In this document: piece by piece, positions 1-6,734 of the stretch | Numbering within the stretch: position 1 is the stretch's first letter | Layout of the letters: every line of letters starts with the position of its first letter | Assembly: GCA_014380505.1 (NCBI GenBank) | Contig: JACMJT010000448.1 | Coordinates: forward strand, 1-8,599 | DNA length: 8,599 nucleotides | Direction of reading: 5' to 3' | DNA from: Hyphomicrobiales bacterium | GTDB lineage: Bacteria > Pseudomonadota > Alphaproteobacteria > Rhizobiales > Aestuariivirgaceae | The notes under the pieces: generated by a model | Told to the model about the DNA's origin: nothing | The model's database searches: none | The model's input: the letters and a program-made list of their open reading frames with translations, nothing else | Translations under genes and position numbers: made by a program

Positions 1-69
1 AAAGGCGGGGATGATCAGCCTACGGAGAAAATGATCCGCCTGGCTCTCCGGGAGCTTGCCGCCGGATGA
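1..69 (+). CDS. ruvA: RuvA C-terminus (partial, 5' end outside window)
   Basis: Only the last 22 codons are present, read in frame 1 to a TGA at 67-69. The peptide ends in the pattern M-I-R-L-A-L-R-E-L. This matches the final helix of the RuvA C-terminal domain, which in this family contacts RuvB and regulates its ATPase. RuvA is the tetrameric Holliday-junction recognition subunit of the RuvAB branch-migration complex in the cytoplasm. The assignment rests on this short tail plus ruvB 400 bases downstream, the usual partner in the operon. Its stop codon overlaps the start of the following membrane-protein gene as ATGA, which suggests translational coupling. With so little sequence, identity is inferred mainly from context. 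Confidence 0.8.
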   Translation, partial: KGGDDQPTEKMIRLALRELAAG

Positions 70-473
70 AGTCGCTGGATGCCGTGACTTGGGTTTTGTA
101 TCCGTTGCTTGTGCCACCAATAGGCGTGATTCTGTTTACTTTCGTCGAAATGCCAGCTCTGCCAACTATGACCTTCTGGTCTTTAATCACGGCTACCATG
201 TGGGAAGAATTTTATATTTTGGGCGGAGTTCAAGCACTGTTTATTGGAGGTTGCGTTGCCGCTTACTATTGCATGTATCGAAACAGGGCGCCTTTGTGGG
301 TACCACTGCTTGCCGGGGTTTTGGCGTGCGTTGTCTTCCTAGCTCTAATCGCCATGAATCGGCCTCACAGCGTTGGTGCGTATTTTATCGCTCTCACCTT
401 GATCGCCCACCTTGTTCCTGCTTTATCAATTTGGTGCCTGATCAGACTCATAGATAAGTTGAGTCCACGATGA
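66..473 (+). CDS. small four-helix membrane protein between ruvA and ruvB, unknown function
   Basis: This 135-residue protein is not one I recognise. It has four hydrophobic stretches long enough to span the membrane, at about residues 8-27, 51-70, 77-97 and 103-127. Short polar links separate them (W46-E47-E48 before helix 2, R72-N73-R74 between 2 and 3), and the tail is basic (R127, K131, R135). No signal peptide or enzymatic motif is visible. The ATG overlaps the ruvA stop as ATGA (66-69), and the TGA overlaps the ruvB start as ATGA (470-473), so it looks co-translated with both. By hand count GC is about 49% over 121-420, against 45/60 and 38/60 in two sampled lines of ruvB. Lower GC is partly expected for a hydrophobic protein, but it may also mean later insertion. 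A link to recombination is only suggested by position. That it is a real gene is likely, because the overlaps fit exactly. Confidence 0.72.
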   Translation: MKSLDAVTWVLYPLLVPPIGVILFTFVEMPALPTMTFWSLITATMWEEFYILGGVQALFIGGCVAAYYCMYRNRAPLWVPLLAGVLACVVFLALIAMNRPHSVGAYFIALTLIAHLVPALSIWCLIRLIDKLSPR

Positions 474-1513
474 CAGCCCGCCTCATCGACCGTGACGTGA
501 AGCCGGAGGACCAGGCCGATACGCATTTGAGGCCGCAGCGGCTTGATGAATTCGTGGGGCAGACGAAGGTCAAGCGGAATTTGCAGGTGTTTGTGGCGGC
601 GGCGAAGGCGCGGGGTGAGGCGCTGGACCATGTGCTGTTCGCGGGGCCGCCGGGTTTGGGCAAAACGACGCTGGCGCAGATCATGGCGCGTGAGCTCGGC
701 GTGAATTTCCGCGGCACGTCTGGCCCTGTCATCGCCAAAGCGGGCGATCTTTCGGCGTTGCTCACCAATCTCGAAGACAGGGACGTGCTGTTCATCGATG
801 AAATCCATCGCTTAAACCCGGCGGTAGAGGAAATCCTCTATCCGGCCATGGAGGATTTCCAGCTTGATCTCATCATTGGCGAAGGCCCGGCGGCGCGGTC
901 GGTCAGGATCGATCTGGCCAGGTTCACGCTGATCGGCGCAACGACCCGAACGGGACTGCTTACCACGCCGCTTCGCGATCGTTTCGGCATTCCCATACGG
1001 CTTGATTTTTATACGGACGAAGAGCTGCTTGAGATCGTCAAGCGGGGCGCCCGCGTGATGCAGGTTGCCACGTCCGAAGAAGGTGCGCGTGAAATTGCCA
1101 AGCGTTCGCGCGGCACACCGCGCATCGCGGGGCGGCTGTTGCGCCGGGTTCGCGACTTTGCCTCCGTCGAGGGAAACGATGTGATTGACCGGGCCGCCGC
1201 CGACGCGGCACTCGCCAATCTCGATGTGGACCATCGCGGGCTCGATGGTCTCGACCATCGCTATCTCAACTGCATCGCCGTCAATTTCGGTGGCGGGCCG
1301 GTGGGCATTGACACTATTGCGGCATCGCTTTCGGAAGCTCGCGATGCGATTGAGGACATCGTCGAGCCTTTTCTGCTGCAACTTGGTTTTCTCAACCGCA
1401 CGCCGCGTGGGAGATTGCTGACACCGCACGCCTTCAAGCACTTGGGCCTCGCGGTGCCGCAGCGGCCGGAGATCACGCAAGGTGTTTTGCCCCTGGGCGA
1501 AGGCGATGCCTGA
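470..1513 (+). CDS. ruvB: Holliday junction branch migration ATPase RuvB
   Basis: RuvB is the AAA+ motor that forms hexamers flanking the RuvA-bound Holliday junction and pulls DNA through it using ATP. The 347 residues are the normal full length. Visible motifs are Walker A G-P-P-G-L-G-K-T at 59-66, Walker B V-L-F-I-D-E at 106-111, sensor 1 G-A-T-T-R at 156-160, and P-L-R-D-R-F-G at 167-173, where R169 corresponds to the arginine finger. The C-terminal winged-helix DNA-binding domain lies near 255-335 and includes R-T-P-R-G-R. The start overlaps the upstream membrane-protein stop as ATGA, and the end overlaps the ybgC start by 8 bases, so ruvA through ybgC reads as one transcription unit. 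No key residue is missing. Confidence 0.98.
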   Translation: MTARLIDRDVKPEDQADTHLRPQRLDEFVGQTKVKRNLQVFVAAAKARGEALDHVLFAGPPGLGKTTLAQIMARELGVNFRGTSGPVIAKAGDLSALLTNLEDRDVLFIDEIHRLNPAVEEILYPAMEDFQLDLIIGEGPAARSVRIDLARFTLIGATTRTGLLTTPLRDRFGIPIRLDFYTDEELLEIVKRGARVMQVATSEEGAREIAKRSRGTPRIAGRLLRRVRDFASVEGNDVIDRAAADAALANLDVDHRGLDGLDHRYLNCIAVNFGGGPVGIDTIAASLSEARDAIEDIVEPFLLQLGFLNRTPRGRLLTPHAFKHLGLAVPQRPEITQGVLPLGEGDA

Positions 1514-1940
1514 ACGCTGGCCCGATCTGGCGGGGCGGATCACCGGCGGCGTTCATGTCCTGCCGGTTCGCGTCTATTACGAGGACACGGATTTCTCCGG
1601 CGCTGTCTATCACGCCAACTATCTCAAGTTCTGCGAGCGGGCGCGGTCCGATTGCCTCAGGCTTCTGGGCATTCATCATCACAGGCTTGACGGCATGGGT
1701 TTCGTGGTGCGGCGTATGGTCTGCGATTTTCTCAAGCCAGCAAGGATCGACGATCTGCTCGAGGTTGAAACCCGGTTTCGCGAATCGGCTGGTGCGCGAG
1801 TCGACATCCGCCAGACTGTGAGGCGGGCAGAGGACGTTGTGTTTTCAGCCGACGTGACGCTGGCTCTGGTCGATGCCGAAGGGCGTCCGAAGCGATTGCC
1901 CAAGGCAATGACCGTGGTTTTGAATTTCCATCCTGAATAA
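1506..1940 (+). CDS. ybgC: YbgC-family acyl-CoA thioesterase of the tol-pal cluster
   Basis: This 144-residue hotdog-fold protein has the family signature around residues 24-39: Y-Y-E-D-T-D, then G-x-V-Y-H-A-N-Y. D29 aligns with the catalytic aspartate (D18 of the E. coli protein), and E44 with R45-A46-R47 follows in the helix. Family members hydrolyse acyl-CoA thioesters in the cytoplasm, and in E. coli YbgC associates with phospholipid-synthesis enzymes. The gene usually sits directly before tolQ, as here. I chose the ATG at 1506, which overlaps the ruvB end by 8 bases and gives the family's usual length. A GTG at 1482 would add eight residues with no family resemblance. A purine stretch (GAAGG, 1499-1503) lies very close to the ATG, so the start is only moderately certain. 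No sign of truncation. Confidence 0.93.
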   Translation: MPERWPDLAGRITGGVHVLPVRVYYEDTDFSGAVYHANYLKFCERARSDCLRLLGIHHHRLDGMGFVVRRMVCDFLKPARIDDLLEVETRFRESAGARVDIRQTVRRAEDVVFSADVTLALVDAEGRPKRLPKAMTVVLNFHPE

Positions 1941-1945
1941 GGGCC

Positions 1946-1960
1946 TTAATCATACGTTAA
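1946..1960 (+). promoter_or_regulatory. CtrA-type binding box TTAA-N7-TTAA upstream of tolQ
   Basis: TTAA at 1946-1949 and TTAA at 1957-1960 are separated by exactly 7 bases, and C follows the second half. This is a perfect match to the CtrA consensus TTAA-N7-TTAA(C) of Alphaproteobacteria. The second half also reads TTAACCAT (1957-1964), the common CtrA half-site form. The box sits just after the ybgC stop, about 165 bases before the tolQ start, in the only long gene-free gap of the window. CtrA is the cell-cycle response regulator, and Tol-Pal acts in outer-membrane constriction, so control would make sense. Binding is inferred from sequence, and the chance of a random hit is not negligible. 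No clear -10 element was found next to it. Confidence 0.6.
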
Positions 1961-1972
1961 CCATGGTTATCG
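1955..1972. repeat. 18-base near-perfect palindrome overlapping the CtrA box
   Basis: The sequence CGTTAACCATGGTTATCG reads the same on the opposite strand except for one mismatched pair (1957/1970). Its core, TAACCATGGTTA at 1958-1969, is a perfect 12-base palindrome. It overlaps the downstream half of the CtrA box. It gives TTAACCAT on the + strand and ATAACCAT on the - strand, that is, two inverted half-site-like octamers. It could bind a dimer. It is too short-looped to be a useful RNA hairpin. Confidence 0.55.
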
Positions 1973-2012
1973 CAAGTGGGGCTGGAGTTCCGGCTGTGGC
2001 CGGGTATTCCGC

Positions 2013-2041
2013 CGAAACCGCAGCGAATCGCCGCAGTTTCG
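2013..2041 (+). other. imperfect stem-loop in the tolQ leader
   Basis: CGAAAC at 2013-2018 pairs with GTTTCG at 2036-2041. After one mismatch GC pairs with GC, and after another mismatch GCG pairs with CGC around an AAT loop. Thus 11 of 13 positions pair. There is no T-run after it, so it is not a terminator of ybgC. It may shape the tol-pal mRNA leader or serve as a protein site. Function is unknown. Confidence 0.4.
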
Positions 2042-2122
2042 ACAGATTTGACCTGTTTCAGGGCGCCTCTCCAGAAATGGACGCCGGGATGTGGGACAGA
2101 GGCCGGTGGTGGGAAGAGAAAT

Positions 2123-2830
2123 ATGGATCCGGTGGTCGTCGATACGGTAGCCCAGGGCGGGCATATCTCGCTTTGGAATCTTGTTATGCAGGCGAGCTGG
2201 CCGGTCTTTCTGGTCATGGCTGGGCTTGCCTTCGCCTCGATCTGGGGCTGGGCCATCATCATCGAGAAGTTCTTCGCGGTTCGCCGCATGAACGGCGCCA
2301 ACGATCGGTTTGAACAGAATTTCTGGTCAGGGCAGTCGCTTGAGGATCTGTATCTGGCGCTGGGAACGCACAGCAATCTGGGGCTTTCGGCGATCTTCAT
2401 GGCGGCCATGCGGGAATGGAAGCGGAGCCAGGACGCGGCCCTGCGGGCGGGCTTCCAGGGCGTGCAAAAGCGGATCGAGAAGGTGATGGATGTTCAAATC
2501 CAGAAGGAGATGGGGACAATCGAGTCGCGCCTCCTGTTTCTCGCCACCACGGGGGCGGCCGCACCGTTCATCGGCCTGTTCGGCACGGTGTGGGGCATCA
2601 TGACGTCGTTCCAGGCCATCGCCAATTCGCAGAATACCAATCTCTCGGTGGTGGCGCCGGGGATCGCTGAGGCGCTTTTCGCCACGGCGATCGGCCTTCT
2701 TGCCGCCATACCGGCGACAATCTTCTACAATATGTACACCTCCGACGCGGCGAAGATCGGGACGAGGCTGGAGAATTTCGCGGACGAATTCTCGTCGATC
2801 ATTTCGCGCCAGCTTGACGAGCGGGTATAG
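2123..2830 (+). CDS. tolQ: TolQ, inner-membrane proton channel subunit of Tol-Pal
   Basis: TolQ (235 residues, normal length) belongs to the MotA/TolQ/ExbB family and forms the pentameric stator around TolR that converts proton-motive force into TolA motion. Three membrane segments are visible: about 25-48, 136-165 and 177-203, with a large cytoplasmic loop between the first two. The conserved stretches A-T-T-G-A-A-A-P-F-I-G-L-F-G-T-V-W-G (141-158) and G-I-A-E-A-L-F-A-T-A-I-G-L (180-192) are the family core, including the pore-lining threonines. The ATG at 2123 was chosen because GGAAGA lies 5-10 bases upstream and it matches the family's N-terminus. The frame is open back to about 1976, but the extra 49 residues have no TolQ character. 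tolR begins two bases after its stop. Confidence 0.97.
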   Translation: MDPVVVDTVAQGGHISLWNLVMQASWPVFLVMAGLAFASIWGWAIIIEKFFAVRRMNGANDRFEQNFWSGQSLEDLYLALGTHSNLGLSAIFMAAMREWKRSQDAALRAGFQGVQKRIEKVMDVQIQKEMGTIESRLLFLATTGAAAPFIGLFGTVWGIMTSFQAIANSQNTNLSVVAPGIAEALFATAIGLLAAIPATIFYNMYTSDAAKIGTRLENFADEFSSIISRQLDERV

Positions 2831-2832
2831 GG

Positions 2833-3303
2833 ATGGGTGCAGCAGGCGGATCAGGGGGCGGTTACACGCGGCGCAATTCGCGCCGGACATCGCCGCATCG
2901 CGCCATGAGCGAGATCAACGTGACGCCGCTGGTCGATGTCATGCTGGTGTTGCTCATCGTGTTCATGGTTGCGGCACCGCTGATGACCTCCGGTGTTCCC
3001 ATTGAGTTGCCTCAAGCGCAGGCCAAGCAACTGGACAGTTCGACCGAACCTATCACCATTACGGTCAGGGCCGACCAAACGATCTATCTTCAGGAAAGCA
3101 AGATATCGATTGATCAGTTGGCGCCGAAGCTGCTGGCCATTGCCAAGAACGGTTACGAAGAGCAGGTCTTCGTGCGGGCCGACACAAGTGTTCCCTATGG
3201 CTCGGTCATGGAAGTGATGGGCCTTCTGAATGGCGTGGGCTACCGCAAGATCGGCCTCGTCACCGGCAATGTGGAAGATGCACCCAAGGCGGCGAGCCAG
3301 TAG
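2833..3303 (+). CDS. tolR: TolR, inner-membrane ExbD/TolR-family subunit
   Basis: TolR pairs with TolQ. Its single membrane helix (about residues 32-50) carries the proton-sensing aspartate D35 in the motif N-V-T-P-L-V-D-V-M-L-V-L-L, equivalent to D23 of E. coli TolR. The remaining residues, to 156, form the periplasmic domain that contacts peptidoglycan in the family. The cytoplasmic N-terminus is longer than in E. coli, rich in Gly, Ser and Arg (residues 2-22), as is common in alphaproteobacterial TolR proteins. The start lies two bases after the tolQ stop, and tolA starts immediately after the TAG at 3301-3303, so translation is probably coupled. No anomaly seen. Confidence 0.97.
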   Translation: MGAAGGSGGGYTRRNSRRTSPHRAMSEINVTPLVDVMLVLLIVFMVAAPLMTSGVPIELPQAQAKQLDSSTEPITITVRADQTIYLQESKISIDQLAPKLLAIAKNGYEEQVFVRADTSVPYGSVMEVMGLLNGVGYRKIGLVTGNVEDAPKAASQ

Positions 3304-4188
3304 ATGCGCTGGAGTCTTATCACTTCGCTCGCACTGCATGCGTCCATTTTGGTGGCGGCCCTCATTGTGCTGCCCAATCCCGATGCGTTCAAGATCACGC
3401 CGCAGGAATCGATCCAGGTGGATATCAGCACGATCGCCGATCAGTCCAAACGCATGGCGATGGTGAAAGAGGCGGAGAAGCCCAAGGAGAAGCCCGCGCC
3501 GAAGAAGGCCGAAACCGTCAAGAAATCGGATCCCGCTCCCAAGATTGCCGAAAAAGAGGTGAAGGCCGTCAAGGAAGCATCCGCCGAGGAGCCGCTCCCG
3601 CCCGAGCCCAAGAAAGAGGAGCCGAAACCTCTCGATTCCACTCAGCTCAAGGATCTCCTCAAGGAAGTCACCGATAAGCCGGAACCCAAGAAGGAAGAGG
3701 TCAAGAAAGAACCGCCGAAAAAGGCCGAGGTGAAGCCCAAGGAAAAACCGAAGAAGAAAAAGGAAAAATTCGACGTCGCTAAGATGGAAGCTTTCCTCAA
3801 CAAGGTCGACGAGTCCCAGGCCCCCGAGCAGTCATCGGAGATGGATTCGAAGCCGGCCGAGGGCGAAACCAATCTTCAGGGTACGGACGATCAACTGTCG
3901 GCGACGATTATAGATGCTCTGGTGCAGAGAATTCGCGAGTGCTGGACAGTGCCGCCCGGCGCGCGGGAAGCCGAGATCGTTGTGAAGGTTCAGTTCGGCC
4001 TCAATACCGACGGTTCGGTGATCGGCGTGCCGGTGGTCATGAACCACAGTGCCGATCCGCTGTTTGACGCCACCGCGCGGTCCACCGTCGCTGCCGTTCT
4101 GGAATGCCAGGCCTACAGTTTCCTGCCGCAAGAAAAGTATGACTTGTGGAAGGACCTCATCATCAATTTCAATCCGAACATGAGCTAA
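3304..4188 (+). CDS. tolA: TolA, periplasm-spanning energy-transducing protein
   Basis: TolA links the TolQR motor to TolB and Pal. The 294 residues show the three classic domains. The N-terminal membrane anchor is at about 5-25, with the S-x3-H pattern S8...H12 needed for TolQ contact in TolA and TonB. A long stalk very rich in Lys, Glu and Pro runs from about 53 to 165, repeating short blocks such as E-P-K-K-E-E. The C-terminal globular TonB-like domain occupies about 198-294. It contains R-E-C-W-T-V-P-P-G, V-x-F-x-L-N-x-D-G-S-V and two cysteines, C213 and C268, placed to form the disulfide known in this domain. The ATG abuts the tolR stop with no gap. The low-complexity stalk is normal for TolA and makes its exact length prone to variation. 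Confidence 0.96.
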   Translation: MRWSLITSLALHASILVAALIVLPNPDAFKITPQESIQVDISTIADQSKRMAMVKEAEKPKEKPAPKKAETVKKSDPAPKIAEKEVKAVKEASAEEPLPPEPKKEEPKPLDSTQLKDLLKEVTDKPEPKKEEVKKEPPKKAEVKPKEKPKKKKEKFDVAKMEAFLNKVDESQAPEQSSEMDSKPAEGETNLQGTDDQLSATIIDALVQRIRECWTVPPGAREAEIVVKVQFGLNTDGSVIGVPVVMNHSADPLFDATARSTVAAVLECQAYSFLPQEKYDLWKDLIINFNPNMS

Positions 4189-4210
4189 CCCCTCGGGAAA
4201 CGAATGAGCC

Positions 4211-5536
4211 ATGCGCCTTCATGACGACACACGGATGAAATTTCTAGCGGTTCTCGCGTTGCTGCTGGTTCTCGTGGGCCTCCGCCCGGCGTGGACTGCG
4301 ACGGAAATCGACCTGACCGGCGGGCGCATCACTCCCCTGCCTATCGCCATTGCACCATTCCTGGTGGGCGATGGCGCGGAGGAGGGTGGCTCGACAATGA
4401 CCTCGGTCATCACCAACGATTTGGGCCGCTCGGGTTATTTCAATCCGCTGGCGCCCGACTCCTTCATCGAGCAGATCACCGATTTCACCCAGGAGCCGCG
4501 CTTTGCCAACTGGCGGCAAATCCAGGCCAAGGCGCTGGTGACGGGTCAGGTGTTCATGGACGGCGGCAAGCTGCGGGCCGAATTCCGCCTGTGGGACGTC
4601 AACACCCAGCAGCAGATCGCGGCCCAGCAATTCACCACTTCGCCCAAGAACATGCGGCGCATCGGGCATCTCATCGCCGATGTGATCTACAAGCAACTTA
4701 CGGGCATTGATGGCTACTTCGACACGCGAGTGGTTTTTGTGGACGAGTCCGGCCCCAAGGACAACAGGGTAAAGAAGCTCGCCATCATGGACCAGGACGG
4801 CTTCAATCCCCGTGCCCTGACGGATGGTGGCGACCTCGTGCTGACGCCGCGCTTCTCGCCCAATGCCCAGGAAATCACCTACATGTCCTTCGGCGGGGCG
4901 ACGCCCCGCGTTTATCTGATGAACATCGACACCAAGCAGCGCGAGATCGTCGGCGAATTTCCGAATATGAGTTTCTCGCCGCGGTTTTCGCCCGATGGCC
5001 AGAAGGTTATCATGAGCCTTCAGGATGGCGGCAACTCCAACATCTATGAGCTTGATCTGCGCTCGCGCGGCATCCGGCAACTCACCAATGTGCCGTCGAT
5101 CAATACGGGACCCAGCTATTCGCCGGACGGCGCGCAGGTTGTCTTTGAATCGGACCGGGGCGGCACCCAGCAAATCTATGTGATGGCGGTGGACGGCGCG
5201 GGCCAGACACGCATCAGTTTCGGCGATGGGCGCTATTCGACGCCGGTGTGGTCGCCCGATGGAAAGTACATCGCCTTTACCAAGCAGGCCCGCGGCAATT
5301 TCGCCATCGGCGTCATGAAACCGGACGGTTCGGGCGAACGGATCCTCACGGAGGGCTTCCACAACGAAGGGCCGACATGGGCGCCGAACGGCCGGGTGCT
5401 CATGTTCTTCCGCGATTCTCGCGGCGAGGGCGGAGGTCCGCAGCTCTACTCGGTCGATATCACCGGCTACAACGAGCAACAACTGGCGACGCCGCAGTTT
5501 GCCTCGGACCCGGCGTGGTCGCCAAAACTGAACTAG
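4211..5536 (+). CDS. tolB: TolB, periplasmic beta-propeller of Tol-Pal
   Basis: TolB is a soluble periplasmic protein that binds Pal and TolA and switches Pal between peptidoglycan-bound and mobile states. The N-terminus has a signal peptide: a positive region ending at K10, a hydrophobic core L12-L24, and a likely cut after A30. The N-terminal alpha/beta domain runs to about 160. It is followed by a six-bladed propeller whose blades show repeated S-P-x-G/N type turns: R-F-S-P-N, R-F-S-P-D-G, S-Y-S-P-D-G, V-W-S-P-D-G, T-W-A-P-N-G and a final A-W-S-P. The full length of 441 residues is typical. The start could instead be the ATG at 4235 (residue 9), which gives a more compact signal peptide. 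A CGGGAA at 4194-4199 slightly favours 4211. The gap after tolA is 22 bases. Confidence 0.96.
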   Translation: MRLHDDTRMKFLAVLALLLVLVGLRPAWTATEIDLTGGRITPLPIAIAPFLVGDGAEEGGSTMTSVITNDLGRSGYFNPLAPDSFIEQITDFTQEPRFANWRQIQAKALVTGQVFMDGGKLRAEFRLWDVNTQQQIAAQQFTTSPKNMRRIGHLIADVIYKQLTGIDGYFDTRVVFVDESGPKDNRVKKLAIMDQDGFNPRALTDGGDLVLTPRFSPNAQEITYMSFGGATPRVYLMNIDTKQREIVGEFPNMSFSPRFSPDGQKVIMSLQDGGNSNIYELDLRSRGIRQLTNVPSINTGPSYSPDGAQVVFESDRGGTQQIYVMAVDGAGQTRISFGDGRYSTPVWSPDGKYIAFTKQARGNFAIGVMKPDGSGERILTEGFHNEGPTWAPNGRVLMFFRDSRGEGGGPQLYSVDITGYNEQQLATPQFASDPAWSPKLN

Positions 5537-5558
5537 ACGAAGCAATAGGAAAATCCCA

Positions 5559-6050
5559 ATGAAGACTTCCATGAGTTTCAAGATTGCCGCGGCGTTTTGC
5601 TGTGTGCTGGCGCTAGCGGCGTGCTCCAAGAAAAACACTCCCGATCTTGAAGCAACCAGCGTGGGGCAGGCAGCACCGGGCTCGGAAAAGGATTTCGCCG
5701 TGAATGTCGGCGACCGCATCTATTTCGCCGAAGACCAGTCGGTGCTGGCACCGGAAGCCGAAGAGACACTGCGCAAGCAAGCAGCATGGCTTGGTCAATA
5801 TTCCGGCGTCACCGTTCAAATCGAAGGCCATGCCGACGAACGCGGCACCCGCGAGTACAATATCTCGCTGTCAGCCCGCCGCGCCACCGCCGCACGCGAG
5901 TTCCTGATCGCCCAGGGGGTCGACGGCACCCGTATCTCATCCATCGCCTATGGCAAGGAACGCCCGGTGGCCAACTGCGATGCCGAGCAATGCTGGTCGC
6001 AGAATCGCCGCGCCGTTACTGTCATTACCGGTGGAGCGAAGACCAGCTAA
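5559..6050 (+). CDS. pal: Pal lipoprotein, first of two tandem copies
   Basis: Pal is the outer-membrane lipoprotein that binds peptidoglycan and TolB. The 163 residues begin with a lipoprotein signal peptide and lipobox L-A-A-C with lipidated C22. A short linker follows, then the OmpA-like domain from about 46. Peptidoglycan-binding residues sit in G-H-A-D-E-R-G-T-R-x-Y-N (90-101) and S-A-R-R-A (105-109), with D93 and R108 at the positions that hold diaminopimelate in the family. C140 and C145 form a pair seen in many alphaproteobacterial Pal proteins. The ribosome site AGGA at 5547-5550 lies 8 bases before the ATG, and tolB ends 22 bases upstream. What is unusual is a second full pal 100 bases downstream. 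This copy, next to tolB, is the canonical one by position. Confidence 0.96.
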   Translation: MKTSMSFKIAAAFCCVLALAACSKKNTPDLEATSVGQAAPGSEKDFAVNVGDRIYFAEDQSVLAPEAEETLRKQAAWLGQYSGVTVQIEGHADERGTREYNISLSARRATAAREFLIAQGVDGTRISSIAYGKERPVANCDAEQCWSQNRRAVTVITGGAKTS

Positions 6051-6073
6051 ACCGGGCCGCAGGTGAGGAAAAA

Positions 6074-6081
6074 TTAACCAT
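6074..6081 (+). promoter_or_regulatory. CtrA-like half-site TTAACCAT between the two pal genes
   Basis: The octamer TTAACCAT in the 100-base pal-pal gap is identical to the second half of the box in front of tolQ (1957-1964). It has no TTAA partner 7 bases upstream, so it is only a half-site. It could allow separate cell-cycle control of the second pal. An 8-base match may be chance, and the gap shows no clear -35/-10 pair. Confidence 0.35.
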
Positions 6082-6150
6082 GCCGCCCGCAAAATACTTG
6101 CCGATTGCATGGTTCGTCCGGGCCAGCCCCGGCTAGAGGAGTGGGACGTC

Positions 6151-6642
6151 ATGGTATCTCGTTTGGCCAACTACAGGATGGCGGCGGTTTGTTGCTGTTT
6201 CCTCGCCTTGGCGGCGTGCTCAAAAAAGAACACGCCCGATCTTGATGCGGGAACGGGCACGGGCGTTGCCAAGCCGGGCTCGGACCAGGATTTCGCGGTA
6301 AATGTCGGGGATCGCATCTATTTCCTGGAAGATCAGTCGACGCTGGCACCCGAAGCCCAGGAAACACTGCGCAAGCAGGCAGCCTGGCTTGGCCAGTATT
6401 CGAGTGTCACGACCCAGATCGAAGGCCATGCCGACGAGCGCGGCACCCGTGAATACAACATTTCCCTGTCGGCGCGCCGGGCGACGGCGACGCGCGAATT
6501 CCTCATTGCCCAGGGTGTCGATGGCAGCCGGATTTCCTCCATCGCCTATGGCAAGGAGCGCCCGGTGGCCGAGTGCGATGCCGAACAATGCTGGTCCCAG
6601 AACCGCCGCGCCGTTACCGTGATTACAGGTGGTGCCAAGTAG
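6151..6642 (+). CDS. Pal paralog, second tandem copy
   Basis: This is a second complete Pal lipoprotein, also 163 residues: signal peptide, lipobox L-A-A-C with C23, linker, and OmpA-like domain from about 48. All peptidoglycan-binding residues of the first copy are kept (D95, R110 region, Y102-N103), as are both cysteines (C142, C147). From the shared D-F of the domain start to the end, I count 8 differences in 117 residues. The signal peptide and linker differ more, and the linker is Gly/Thr-rich here. At DNA level the copies are far apart at silent positions, so this is an old duplication held by selection, not a recent copy or assembly artefact. I chose the ATG at 6151 because AGAGGAG (6135-6141) lies 9 bases upstream. 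An ATG at 6109 would put 14 unlikely residues before the signal peptide. Expected role: outer-membrane peptidoglycan anchoring alongside or instead of the first Pal. Confidence 0.94.
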   Translation: MVSRLANYRMAAVCCCFLALAACSKKNTPDLDAGTGTGVAKPGSDQDFAVNVGDRIYFLEDQSTLAPEAQETLRKQAAWLGQYSSVTTQIEGHADERGTREYNISLSARRATATREFLIAQGVDGSRISSIAYGKERPVAECDAEQCWSQNRRAVTVITGGAK

Positions 6643-6734
6643 CAACAGTCGCCGGCTTTGTTGTCAGGCCCGGCCCGTAGCCTCAATTTTACCGCGTTTG
6701 CGGCCCAGTTCCACGTCATAACGGCGGGTGAAAA

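Larger units (their letters stand above)
1941..2122 (+). promoter_or_regulatory. 182-base intergenic leader of the tol-pal operon
   Basis: This is the longest non-coding gap in the window and the probable promoter and 5' leader of tolQRAB-pal. It begins with the CtrA box and palindrome. Downstream are possible stem-loops. One is a 5-base stem with TGTG loop (1990-2003). A second is an imperfect 29-base hairpin (2013-2041) with CGAAAC/GTTTCG at its base and GCG-AAT-CGC at its tip, 11 of 13 positions pairing. A third is a small ACAG/CTGT dyad (2042-2056). A GAATC site (a GANTC, the CcrM methylation motif) lies at 2025-2029. A TTGACC at 2048-2053 resembles a -35 element but has no convincing -10. 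The Shine-Dalgarno-like GGAAGA is at 2112-2117. That it carries the promoter is inferred from position. Confidence 0.5.

Noticed and set aside
2048..2076. Sigma-70-like promoter starting with TTGACC
   Set aside because: Seventeen bases downstream the sequence is CCAGAA, which is not an acceptable -10 element.
1976..2122. 49-residue N-terminal extension of TolQ
   Set aside because: The frame is open, but these residues lack TolQ character, and the ATG at 2123 has a well-placed ribosome site and gives the family length.
2833..2898. Gly/Ser/Arg-rich N-terminal extension of TolR as a novel domain
   Set aside because: Longer than in E. coli, but such short cytoplasmic tails are common in alphaproteobacterial TolR.
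3460..3790. Repetitive Lys/Glu/Pro-coding stretch as a repeat element
   Set aside because: It is the normal low-complexity stalk of TolA; repeats are degenerate and stay in frame.
4244..5719. Long open frame of 491 codons on the - strand opposite tolB and pal
   Set aside because: It lies wholly antisense to well-supported tolB and pal, its translation resembles no family, and it runs across the tolB-pal gap. High third-position GC commonly leaves such frames open.
6109..6150. Earlier start for the second pal
   Set aside because: It would put 14 charged residues before the lipoprotein signal peptide. The ATG at 6151 has AGAGGAG 9 bases upstream and yields the same length as the first copy.
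6151..6642. Second pal as a pseudogene or assembly duplicate
   Set aside because: The frame is intact with all binding residues, and silent-site divergence from the first copy is far too high for an assembly artefact.
6651..6674. Possible terminator after the second pal (GCCGG...CCGGC)
   Set aside because: Only a 5-base stem with a 14-base loop and no T-run directly after it; cpoB follows closely as part of the same operon.
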